A DNA stretch of 44,953 nt. Source: Chitinophagaceae bacterium. GTDB lineage: Bacteria; Bacteroidota; Bacteroidia; Chitinophagales; Chitinophagaceae. The stretch is taken from positions 1-44,953 of the forward strand of contig JACMKU010000078.1 of assembly GCA_014379965.1 (NCBI GenBank). Direction: 5' to 3'. The position numbers and the translations under genes were made by a program. Below the pieces are notes generated by a model. It had not been told where the DNA came from, searched no databases, and saw only the letters and a list, made by a program, of their open reading frames with translations. Shown here piece after piece: positions 17,337-24,586 of this stretch. Position 1 is the stretch's first letter; every line of letters begins with the position of its first letter.

Positions 17337-17759
17337 TCAATCTCTTTCTTTATATGGTAAAATATCCGGTCTGGCTATTATTCGCACATCCGCTGGAATT
17401 GTGATGTCGAATAAACTTTGCCAGGCTCCCGAGACTCTTTGTGGCGAAAAATCAAAGTCACGACTAAAATGTCTCCAGTTACGCAGCAAATACGATTTTA
17501 TTTCAGGATTATATGAAACACCAGAAGCTCCCTCATCTTCCTTTCTCATCGCCCTGACCTTCCATAATTCTACAATGCATAAAGCCTTCCCTGCATTCTT
17601 GCCCACAGAATTCGATTTACCGCAACATATCACGACATCTCCTGTATATCTAAAAGCCTTATGCCTCGTCTCGATCGTTTTCTTGCCGGTCTTTATCCAT
17701 TCCGCGTAAGGTGCGCCGGGATAGTCATTCAAAATCAAAGCCTTAAACTTTTTTCTCAT
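17337..17759 (-). CDS. ASCH/PUA-like domain protein
   Basis: The start at 17759 gives 140 residues beginning M-R-K-K-F-K-A-L-I-L-N-D-Y-P-G-A-P-Y-A; a longer frame to 17795 adds 12 unlikely residues. The segment W-I-K-T-G-K-K-T-I-E-T-R (strand and helix with the conserved K-x-x-E-x-R), the following G-D-V-V-I-C-C-G-K and the G-K-A-L-C-I-V-E-L strand match ASCH-type PUA-fold proteins, which bind RNA or modified nucleosides. The exact role is unknown. The protein is complete with no signal peptide. Confidence 0.65.
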   Translation of the reverse strand: MRKKFKALILNDYPGAPYAEWIKTGKKTIETRHKAFRYTGDVVICCGKSNSVGKNAGKALCIVELWKVRAMRKEDEGASGVSYNPEIKSYLLRNWRHFSRDFDFSPQRVSGAWQSLFDITIPADVRIIARPDILPYKERD

Positions 17760-17878
17760 ACTGACCAATAAATGTAGGGCTAGCACAAAAGGCATTCCAT
17801 CTAATGAGTGATAATCGTAGTCAGAAGAATTATTTATTGGGAGTTTCTGTTGTTTTAAATATTTTTAAAAAAACACCC

Positions 17879-18213
17879 ATGAAATCAGGCCCTATCATTG
17901 CTGTTGAAGACGATGCTGATGACGAAGAGATCCTGAACGAAATCCTAAAGGAACTCGCCATCCCTAACAAACTAATCTGGTTTCGACGTTGCGACGAGGC
18001 GTTGCAATACCTCCTGACAACTACGGATCAACCCTTCGTTATTCTCTGCGACGTAAACCTACCGGGTCTCAGTGGTATAGAGTTCAAGCGTCAGATCGAC
18101 TCCAATCCGCACTTGCGAAAGAAGAGCATCCCCTTCGTTTTCTATTCCACCTCCGCACATCAGGACGCAGTGAAGTATGCATCCATCCAAATTCGGTGTA
18201 AGCAGGTGGATAG
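17879..18213 (+). pseudogene. Truncated response-regulator receiver domain, run into repeat DNA
   Basis: From the ATG at 17879 the first about 100 residues are a good CheY-like receiver: the acidic cluster V-E-D-D-A-D-D, phospho-acceptor Asp58 in L-C-D-V-N-L-P-G-L-S-G, and the S/T position in F-V-F-Y-S-T-S. After A-V-K-Y-A (about 18180) the expected last strand and helix with the invariant Lys are missing. The frame continues into low-complexity repeat DNA up to a stop at 18526. It is therefore probably a remnant of a stand-alone receiver of about 140 residues, broken by repeat insertion or deletion. The receiver family is certain; lack of function is inferred. The end given here is approximate. 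Confidence 0.75.
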
Positions 18214-18400
18214 TGAGTTGTCAATAGTGAGTGGCCCTCGTAAACTTGGACCCACTGGTGCGGTTCGAAAATTATCCAGCACCCAGCATCCAGGATCCAG
18301 CATCCAGCCTCCAGCATCCAGGATCCAGCATCCAGCCGCCCGTCTCCAGCCTCCTGCCTCCCGTCTCCAACCTCCCGCCTCCCTTCTCCAACCTAGCTTC
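18206..18400. repeat. CCAGCATCCAGGATCCAG low-complexity repeat tract
   Basis: A short GTGAGTTGTCAATAGTGAGTGG word is followed by tandem CCAGCATCCAGGATCC words, including two 28-bp units (18283-18310 and 18311-18338) that differ at one base. Degenerate CTCC(A/C)GCCTCC(C/T) words continue to about 18395. Frames on both strands run through the tract, but their translations are Pro/Ser-rich or Trp/Gly-rich repeats without protein character. It lies between the broken receiver gene and the 3' end of the esterase gene. Confidence 0.85.
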
Positions 18401-19223
18401 CCCACCCCCACCTCAGAAAAATCGGCATCGCAAGTGCCCAGGTCGGTATGTCATGCTTACCATCGGGCATTTCGAGATAAAAAATATGCTCATTTTCATC
18501 GTAGCCTTTTTCCTTCAATTCCCTAACCAGGTCGAGCGTATCGTCGATTGAGTCGATAATTCCATTATTGTTGCGATCGAGCGATTCGTCCATGTTTCCA
18601 CACTGGAAGAAAAATTTAAGCCCAGGCCGAAAATTCCCCTTCCTTATCTGCTGGTGCATGAGGCGATGCAGGTCATCGTTGTAGTGTTCATGTTCCTGGT
18701 CGACTTTGCGCCACCAAAGCGATCCGGAGAATACACCGGCCTTTGAAAACTCTGCAGGGTGATTCCAAACGATATCAAGCGCGGTCAGCCCCCCAAGCGA
18801 GAATCCCGCCATCGATTTCTCCTTGAATCCTTCGACGGCATAGGAAGCGTGAATGAAGGGGATCAATTCCTCGATGATGAACCTGGTGTACAAGTCGGCC
18901 TTGTCGCCCCGGCCGAGGTAATCCGGCTCGCCGGCAATCCCATATTCTCTTTTCCGGTCCTTATTGGTGTGCACCGCCGCGCAAAGGAGCGGGCTAATCG
19001 AATTCGAGGAGTAAAGGTTGGAAAGGACGGTCTCGAGGCCCAACTCAGTCATATTCTGACCATCGTTGATCAAGAGGAGACTCATTGTCGAGGGGTCGGT
19101 GACGTTCTTGGGGAGGAAAAAATCGACGATGACCTCCCGCTGTAAGAACTCAGATGTGATAACCGAATTTTCAACCAGAATACCGGATACATTTACCGAC
19201 TGCATGGCTTCAAAAATAGGCAT
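18393..19223 (-). CDS. Alpha/beta-hydrolase, esterase D / enterochelin-esterase-like
   Basis: The product of about 276 residues has the putative-esterase layout: an early L-L-L-I-N-D-G-Q-N segment, the nucleophile elbow A-G-F-S-L-G-G (G-x-S-x-G), D-I-V-W-N-H-P-A-E-F after it, and a C-terminal acid/His region ending in G-K-H-D-I-P-T-W. An E-S-L-D-R-N-N-N-G-I-I-D-S-I-D-D stretch is also present. No signal peptide is seen, so it should be cytoplasmic. The start is taken at 19223; 19205 is possible. The frame is open to 19274, but those extra residues are encoded by an inverted repeat. It is divergent from the ATP-grasp gene. The substrate is unknown. Confidence 0.85.
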   Translation of the reverse strand: MPIFEAMQSVNVSGILVENSVITSEFLQREVIVDFFLPKNVTDPSTMSLLLINDGQNMTELGLETVLSNLYSSNSISPLLCAAVHTNKDRKREYGIAGEPDYLGRGDKADLYTRFIIEELIPFIHASYAVEGFKEKSMAGFSLGGLTALDIVWNHPAEFSKAGVFSGSLWWRKVDQEHEHYNDDLHRLMHQQIRKGNFRPGLKFFFQCGNMDESLDRNNNGIIDSIDDTLDLVRELKEKGYDENEHIFYLEMPDGKHDIPTWALAMPIFLRWGWGS

Positions 19224-19230
19224 TTCGCCC

Positions 19231-19378
19231 GGTTTCACGCAAAGCCGCCAAGTCTCGCAAAGCCGCAAAAGCAATCTTAACCTGAAGCACCTTTATTGCC
19301 AGCCAACTCTTTGGCTAAAAATTCCACGTAAAATATGCCTTTGCGGCTTTGCGAGACTTGGCGGCTTTGCGTGAAACC
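19231..19378. repeat. 42-bp inverted repeat pair in the esterase / ATP-grasp divergent region
   Basis: Arms 19231-19272 and 19337-19378 are reverse complements with one mismatch in 42 bases. Each contains two GCAAAGCCGC words separated by CAAGTCTC. The 64-base spacer is unrelated. The pair lies just upstream of the esterase start on one side and about 90 bases before the ATP-grasp start on the other. It resembles the short interspersed GCAAAGCCGC repeats seen in Bacteroidota genomes (from general knowledge). Confidence 0.9.
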
Positions 19379-19466
19379 TAATTTGTTTATGTGGCATTGA
19401 AAAAATAAATTTGATAAAGCCGGTTCGCCGCCCTGCCGGCCTATTGTTATCACTAAAACTTTTGAT

Positions 19467-20417
19467 ATGAAAAAAATTGGAATTCTTCACGGAAAGGAAC
19501 GGTCGTTCCCCGAAGCGTTTGTTGAAAGAGTGAACAGTAAGGGAATACCCGGCATAATGGCCGAACCCGTTCGTATCGATAAGGCAATGCAGGGCGAACC
19601 TTGCGGATATGCCGTCATCATCGACCGCATTTCCCAGGATGTGCCGTTTTATCGCACTTGGCTTAAGAATGCGGCGCTTACCGGTACCGCTGTCATCAAC
19701 AACCCGTTTTGGTGGAGCGCCGATGACAAATATTTCAATAATTGTCTCATGACGAAGGTCGGTGTGCCTGTTCCTAAGACGGTGATCGTTCCTTCCCGCG
19801 ATCTTCCGAATGATACTACGGATGATTCTTTCAGCAACCTTGCATTTCCGATGGATTGGGATGCCATTTTCAAATACGTTGGTTTTCCTGCCTACATGAA
19901 ACCCTTCGAAGGTGGAGGTTGGAAACACGTATATAAATTGAATAGCGCGGAAGATTTTTTCCAGAAACATAGCGAGACAGGACAACTTGTAATGCTCTTA
20001 CAAGAAGAGATCGTCTTCGACGAATACTACCGGTGCTATTGCATTGGCGGCAAATATGTGCGGATCATGCCTTACGAGCCACGCAACCCTCATCATCTCC
20101 GGTATGTGGCCGAGTTCTCTCCTTCGCCGGAGCGTCGTCAATTGATGACAGACATCGTACTCGCGATAAACAAGTACCTAGGATATGATTTCAACACGGT
20201 GGAACTGGCATTGCGTGATGGCGTTCCTTATGCGATAGATTTCTGCAACCCTGCACCCGATGCCGAAAGGACGAGTGTCGGCGAAGAGAATTTCGAATGG
20301 GTAGTAGAGACGGCTGCCAATTATGCGATAGAAAGGGCAATGAACAGTAACGGCGGAGATAATCTTACATGGGGCGAATATGTGAAGCGCGGCTCGCATA
20401 AACTCCAGCTGGTTTAA
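19467..20417 (+). CDS. ATP-grasp carboxylate-amine ligase-like protein
   Basis: The 316-residue soluble protein has an N-terminal Rossmann-like part (M-K-K-I-G-I-L-H-G-K-E-R-S-F-P) and an ATP-grasp fold. The A-Y-M-K-P-F-E-G-G-G-W-K-H-V segment is the nucleotide-binding strand and loop, L-Q-E-E-I-V-F-D-E the hinge and adenine contact, and V-E-L-A-L-R-D-G-V-P-Y-A-I-D-F-C-N-P-A-P-D carries the metal-binding acidic residue and Asn. Enzymes of this fold join a carboxylate to an amine or thiol through an acyl phosphate. It is followed after 83 bases by a second, unrelated amide-forming ligase. It may be the first gene of the gamma-glutamyl cluster. Substrates are unknown. Confidence 0.85.
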   Translation: MKKIGILHGKERSFPEAFVERVNSKGIPGIMAEPVRIDKAMQGEPCGYAVIIDRISQDVPFYRTWLKNAALTGTAVINNPFWWSADDKYFNNCLMTKVGVPVPKTVIVPSRDLPNDTTDDSFSNLAFPMDWDAIFKYVGFPAYMKPFEGGGWKHVYKLNSAEDFFQKHSETGQLVMLLQEEIVFDEYYRCYCIGGKYVRIMPYEPRNPHHLRYVAEFSPSPERRQLMTDIVLAINKYLGYDFNTVELALRDGVPYAIDFCNPAPDAERTSVGEENFEWVVETAANYAIERAMNSNGGDNLTWGEYVKRGSHKLQLV

Positions 20418-20500
20418 ATAATATTCATCAGGGAAGTTCACATTTAAAATAGATCTGTCCGATAGGCAGGCATGGTCTATCGGTTTACCAAATAAATGCT

Positions 20501-21610
20501 ATGCATCTTAACTACAAAAGTTTTACTCTCGGAGTTGAAGAAGAATACATGGTGCTCGATCCAACAACTCATGAACTGAAAAGTCATGAACAGAAGATCG
20601 TTCATGAAGGACAGAAGGTCATCAAGGATAAGGTAAAGGCGGAGATGCACCAGGCAGTAGTGGAGGTAGGAACCGACATTTGCCAGGATGTTGACGAAGC
20701 ATTTAAGGATGTGTCTATTTTGCGGAGAACTATCTCAGATATTGCGGGAAATCTTGGTTTTGCCATGGGCGCCTCTGGTACACACCCTTTCAGTCACTGG
20801 GAAAGTCAATTGATCACAGACCATATTCGCTATAGCGAGATAGTGAATGAATTACAGGAGGCAGCCAGGAGCAATCTTATCTTCGGCCTTCACGTACACG
20901 TTGGTATGGAAACCCGGGAAATGGCTAACCATATTGCGAATTCAACCCGATATTTTCTTCCTCACGTATTCGCACTCAGTACAAACTCACCGTTCTGGGA
21001 AGGAAGATCGACGGGATACAAATCTTTCCGCACAAAAGTCTTCGACAAATTTCCTCGTACGGGCATACCTGATGCATTCGAAAGCATCGAGGCATACGAC
21101 AATTATGTGAAGCTCCTTATAAAGACTAATTGCATCGACAATGCGAAGAAGATATGGTGGGACCTTCGAGTGCATCCATTCTTCAACACGGTCGAGTTTC
21201 GCATATGTGATGTTCCGATGACGGTGGATGAGACAATCACTATCGCTGCGCTTTTCCAGGCAATCTGCGCAAGAATATACATGCTTCGTTCGAAGAATCT
21301 CAACTTCATTCAGTATTCACGCGCGTTGTTGAATGAAAACAAATGGCGTGCAAGTCGTTATGGGGTGGACGGCTACCTGATCGATTTCGGGAAAGAAGAA
21401 GAAGTCAATACACGATTGTTGATTTACGAACTGCTCGACTTCCTCGATCCGGTTCTCGATCACCTCGGCAGTCGCCATCGTGTGGCGCATGTACATAAAA
21501 TGCTTGAAAACGGAACGGGAGCCGACCGTCAATTGGCGGTATTTGAAAAGACGAAGAATTTGGCCTCGGTGGCGGAGTATATTCATTCGCAGTATCTCGC
21601 GGGAGTGTGA
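20501..21610 (+). CDS. ybdK: YbdK-type carboxylate-amine ligase (glutamate-cysteine ligase family 2)
   Basis: The 369-residue protein begins F-T-L-G-V-E-E-E-Y-M-V-L-D-P, the signature of the GCS2/YbdK family, and has the expected length (E. coli YbdK is about 370). Other family landmarks are H-Q-A-V-V-E-V-G-T, G-A-S-G-T-H-P-F, F-G-L-H-V-H-V-G and W-W-D-L-R-V-H-P. The family transfers glutamate (or a related acid) through its gamma-carboxyl to an amine; E. coli YbdK has weak gamma-glutamylcysteine activity. It lies between the ATP-grasp gene and the permease, separated from the latter by a CAATAGG repeat. Pairing with an ATP-grasp ligase resembles the two-step logic of glutathione synthesis, but the product here is unknown. 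Confidence 0.9.
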   Translation: MHLNYKSFTLGVEEEYMVLDPTTHELKSHEQKIVHEGQKVIKDKVKAEMHQAVVEVGTDICQDVDEAFKDVSILRRTISDIAGNLGFAMGASGTHPFSHWESQLITDHIRYSEIVNELQEAARSNLIFGLHVHVGMETREMANHIANSTRYFLPHVFALSTNSPFWEGRSTGYKSFRTKVFDKFPRTGIPDAFESIEAYDNYVKLLIKTNCIDNAKKIWWDLRVHPFFNTVEFRICDVPMTVDETITIAALFQAICARIYMLRSKNLNFIQYSRALLNENKWRASRYGVDGYLIDFGKEEEVNTRLLIYELLDFLDPVLDHLGSRHRVAHVHKMLENGTGADRQLAVFEKTKNLASVAEYIHSQYLAGV

Positions 21611-21611
21611 G

Positions 21612-21745
21612 CAATGTGCAATAGGCAATTGGCAATTGGCAACGGCCTGCACGATTGTATAAATTAAGATCTTGAGCAGAATTCGAAATAACCTCCAAAG
21701 AACCAGTGCAATTGCATATTGCTTATTGCCCATTGTCAATTGATC
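21612..21745. repeat. CAATAGGCAATTGG-type repeat, two inverted parts
   Basis: After the YbdK stop there is GTGCAATAGGCAATTGGCAA (from 21624), and just before the permease start an inverted form, about 21709-21742, with TTGCTTATTGCCCATTG. The two parts can pair imperfectly. A related run of AGGCAATAG units lies at 27817-27861. The permease leader and ribosome-binding region are thus made largely of repeat DNA. Confidence 0.75.
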
Positions 21746-21748
21746 ACT

Positions 21749-23053
21749 ATGCCTGAACTCAAACGCACCCTCACCCCTCTCATGCTTTGGGGCCTGGGCG
21801 TTGGATATGTGATCTCGGGAATGTATTTCGGTTGGAATCTGGGTTTGGAGAAAGGTGGGACGCTAGGCCTCGCGATCGCTACATTTTTTATCATCATCAT
21901 GTATGTCACATTCACGTTCAGCTACACTGAACTTGCGTGTGCGATACCGAAGGCGGGCGGAGGATTTGATTATGCAACGCGCGCACTCGGTAAAGACTGG
22001 GGATTCATCGCCGGAATGGCACAGAACATTGAATTCATTTTTGCGCCGCCAGCAATTGCCTTTGCCATCGGTGCATACTTCAACCTTTTCTTCCCACAAA
22101 TACCGATACTTGCCATTGCTATCGCGGCATATGCCATATTCACTGCATTGAATATTTATGAAGTGAAGGCCGCTGCAACATTCGAACTTGTTATCACAAT
22201 CTTCGCCGTTGGAGAACTTTTATTGTTTGCAGGAATAACTCTTCCTCATTTCGAGATGAAGAACCTAAAACAGAACGCTTTCCCGAATGGTTGGGCAGGC
22301 GTCTTTGCAGCTATACCCGCGGCGGTATGGTTCTTCCTTGCGATTGAAGGCGTCGCCAACGTGGCGGAGGAAGCTATCAATCCTAGAAGGACGATGCTGC
22401 TTGGATTCGGTTCAGCCATCCTTACGCTCGTCATCCTTTGCGTACTCACATTTACCAGTTCCATCGGCGTTGCAGGCTGGGAGGCCATCGTCTACAAGAG
22501 CCCTGGTGTGACCTCCGACTCGCCATTGCCACTGGCACTCGGTCACATCGTAAATAGTGACAACATACTTTATCATTTGCTCATTACGGTTGGGTTGTTT
22601 GGCTTGGTTGCGTCGTTTCATGGCATCATCCTGGCGGCAGGAAGATCGAGCTTTGAATTTGGAAGAGTAAAGTTCGCTCCTTCATTCCTCGGGAAGATTC
22701 ACCCAAAATTCAGGACGCCATCCAATGCGTTGTTGGTAAATATGGGAATAGGCATCGTCACGCTGTTAACGGGAAAGACACTCGAGATCATTGTCATTTC
22801 TGTGTTCGGTGCGCTTACGCTATACATCATCTCGATGATCGCGATGCTGCGGCTTCGGAAAACCGAGCCAGAGTTGGAGAGGCCATTCAGGGTGCCGATG
22901 TATCCACTATTCCCAATCACTGCGCTCATCATTGCAGCCGTGTCTTTTGTGGCAATGACGATTTATAATAAACAACTTGCCGTTGTCTATTTCCTCCTTT
23001 TGGGAATTACCTATGGCAGTTTCAAGCTTTTTAAGTCAAAAGAAGGGAAATAA
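21749..23053 (+). CDS. APC-family amino acid/amine permease, ethanolamine permease-like
   Basis: From the ATG at 21749 (M-P-E-L-K-R-T-L-T-P) the protein has 434 residues and about 12 hydrophobic segments; an upstream start at 21719 would translate the repeat. The G-x-G-V-G-Y-V-I-S-G-M-Y-F-G-W-N-L-G-L first helix, P-K-A-G-G-G-F-D-Y-A in helix 3, A-I-E-G-V-A-N-V-A-E-E in helix 6, and the loop S-D-S-P-L-P-L-A-L-G match the ethanolamine permease branch of the APC superfamily. It should import an amine through the inner membrane, driven by the proton gradient. The next gene codes a glutamine-synthetase-like ligase, so import followed by gamma-glutamylation is likely. Other small amines or amino acids cannot be excluded. 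Confidence 0.88.
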   Translation: MPELKRTLTPLMLWGLGVGYVISGMYFGWNLGLEKGGTLGLAIATFFIIIMYVTFTFSYTELACAIPKAGGGFDYATRALGKDWGFIAGMAQNIEFIFAPPAIAFAIGAYFNLFFPQIPILAIAIAAYAIFTALNIYEVKAAATFELVITIFAVGELLLFAGITLPHFEMKNLKQNAFPNGWAGVFAAIPAAVWFFLAIEGVANVAEEAINPRRTMLLGFGSAILTLVILCVLTFTSSIGVAGWEAIVYKSPGVTSDSPLPLALGHIVNSDNILYHLLITVGLFGLVASFHGIILAAGRSSFEFGRVKFAPSFLGKIHPKFRTPSNALLVNMGIGIVTLLTGKTLEIIVISVFGALTLYIISMIAMLRLRKTEPELERPFRVPMYPLFPITALIIAAVSFVAMTIYNKQLAVVYFLLLGITYGSFKLFKSKEGK

Positions 23054-23091
23054 TTTGTATTTTTTACGGGTATGAAGATTCTAAAACGCGG

Positions 23092-23143
23092 TTTTGAACC
23101 ACAACTTGTCCCGTTGACATACGGGACAAGTTGTGGTTCAAAA
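23092..23143. repeat. Perfect 23-bp inverted repeat between permease and glutamine-synthetase-like gene
   Basis: Arms 23092-23114 and 23121-23143 are exact reverse complements (GAACCACAACTTGTCCC in the left arm) around a six-base loop TGACAT. It sits in the 147-base gap inside an otherwise co-directional gene run. It could weaken read-through, protect an mRNA end, or be an interspersed palindromic repeat. No T-tract follows on the plus strand, so a classic terminator is less likely. Confidence 0.85.
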
Positions 23144-23200
23144 ATCGAACTTCAAGAAAATTCGAATCCAGTTTCCCCCGAATTACGATAAAGAATAACT

Positions 23201-24559
23201 ATGAACAACAAAGAAATTCTACAATATATCAAAGACCATCCTTCAGGTAAAGTAAAAATCGCTTTCACCGATATGGATGGTATCTTAAGAGGAAAATATA
23301 TCTCCACGGATAAATTTCTATCGGTCCTGGAAAAAGGCGTCGGCATCTGCAACGTCGTGCTAGGCTGGGATGCCGCCGACGTAGTATATGACAACGTGAG
23401 CTTCACCGGCTGGCACACCGGCTATCCCGACTGTCCCGGCATGCTGGATATGGCAACTTTTAGAAAGATTCCCTGGGAAAATGATCTCCCTTTTTTCCTG
23501 GTCGAACTAACCGATGCTAAAGGAAACCCTTCTCCTATCTGTCCAAGGCAGTTATTGAAGAAAACACTTGCGCAGGCCAATGCAAAAGGATTCTCTCCTA
23601 TCTTTTCGCAAGAGTTCGAATGGTACAATTTCGCTGAGACACCGCAGACCGCGAATGATAAACAATTCCGGAACCTAACACCCCTAACCCCGGGCATGTT
23701 TGGTTATTCTATATTAAGAAGTTCGCTCGAGAATCCATACTTCAGCGATTTGTTCGATCTCCTGAAACGGTTCGATATTCCTCTCGAGGGATTACATACG
23801 GAGACGGGCCCCGGTACATACGAGGCGGCCATCGCCTACTCTGGCATAATTGAGGCAGGGGATCGCGCGGTGCTTTTCAAAACTGCCGTTAAAGAGATTG
23901 CCTACAAACATGGCATCATGGCCACCTTCATGGCGAAGGTGAATGAGAACCTGCCAGGTTGTGGTGGACATGTTCACCAAAGCCTATGGGACAAAGCCGG
24001 CAAGAAAAATCTCTTTCACGATGACAAAGACAAACTGAAGATGAGCGAAACCCTTAAGAGTTACATTGCAGGTCAGTTGCATTGCCTGCCACATGTGCTC
24101 CCAATGTTTGCACCTACCATTAATAGTTATAAGCGATTGGTTGAAGGTGCATGGGCTCCTACCACTCTCACCTGGGCTGTCGACAATCGGACAGTAGCGT
24201 TACGCGCATTGCCAGGTGGAAACCAATCGAGCAGGCTGGAAACAAGAGTGATCGGTTCCGACGTAAATCCCTACCTGGCAATGGCGGCATCGTTGGCGAC
24301 GGGGCTGTATGGTGTCGTCAATAAAATGAAACTGAAACAACCCGCAACTACGGGGAATGGATATACTGATTTTTCAAATGGCGTATTGCCAACGACACTC
24401 TCCGAAGCTACGCAGCAAATGAAGGAATCGAAGCTGGCAAAGGAACTTTTCGGTTCCACATTTGTTGAACACTTTACACAGACAAGAGAATGGGAATGGA
24501 AGCAGCATTTGAAGTCTGTGACTGACTGGGAATACAGGCGTTACTTCGAGATCATTTAA
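23201..24559 (+). CDS. Glutamine-synthetase-like gamma-glutamyl-amine ligase (PuuA/GlnA4/IpuC type)
   Basis: The 452-residue protein has the glutamine synthetase type I fold: the beta-grasp start I-A-F-T-D-M-D-G-I-L-R-G-K, F-S-Q-E-F-E-W-Y (metal Glu), L-H-T-E-T-G-P-G-T-Y-E, N-E-N-L-P-G-C-G-G-H-V-H-Q-S-L-W and R-A-L-P-G-G-N-Q-S-S-R-L-E-T-R. Two features of true ammonia-using enzymes are missing: the D-G-S-S loop (here F-T-G-W-H-T-G-Y-P) and the N-L-Y-D-L-P adenylylation motif. That is the pattern of ligases that put glutamate on an organic amine, such as PuuA (putrescine), IpuC (isopropylamine) and GlnA4 (ethanolamine). With an ethanolamine-type permease before it and an alcohol dehydrogenase after it, ethanolamine is the best guess for the amine. 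The reaction would be ATP, glutamate and ethanolamine to gamma-glutamylethanolamide. Confidence 0.88.
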   Translation: MNNKEILQYIKDHPSGKVKIAFTDMDGILRGKYISTDKFLSVLEKGVGICNVVLGWDAADVVYDNVSFTGWHTGYPDCPGMLDMATFRKIPWENDLPFFLVELTDAKGNPSPICPRQLLKKTLAQANAKGFSPIFSQEFEWYNFAETPQTANDKQFRNLTPLTPGMFGYSILRSSLENPYFSDLFDLLKRFDIPLEGLHTETGPGTYEAAIAYSGIIEAGDRAVLFKTAVKEIAYKHGIMATFMAKVNENLPGCGGHVHQSLWDKAGKKNLFHDDKDKLKMSETLKSYIAGQLHCLPHVLPMFAPTINSYKRLVEGAWAPTTLTWAVDNRTVALRALPGGNQSSRLETRVIGSDVNPYLAMAASLATGLYGVVNKMKLKQPATTGNGYTDFSNGVLPTTLSEATQQMKESKLAKELFGSTFVEHFTQTREWEWKQHLKSVTDWEYRRYFEII

Positions 24560-24586
24560 TTTGCATGCTCATTAGAAAATTCAGCG

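Noticed and set aside
18231..18551. Plus-strand frame through the CCAGCATCC tract and its minus-strand counterparts
   Set aside because: The products are low-complexity Pro/Ser or Trp/Gly repeats from repeat DNA and overlap the real esterase gene.
19293..19985. Long minus-strand frame opposite the ATP-grasp gene
   Set aside because: No recognisable domain, lies antisense to a clear gene and begins in the inverted repeat.
20459..20482. Small hairpin CCGATAG / CTATCGG before the YbdK gene
   Set aside because: Only seven pairs and no T-tract; too weak to call a terminator or regulatory site.
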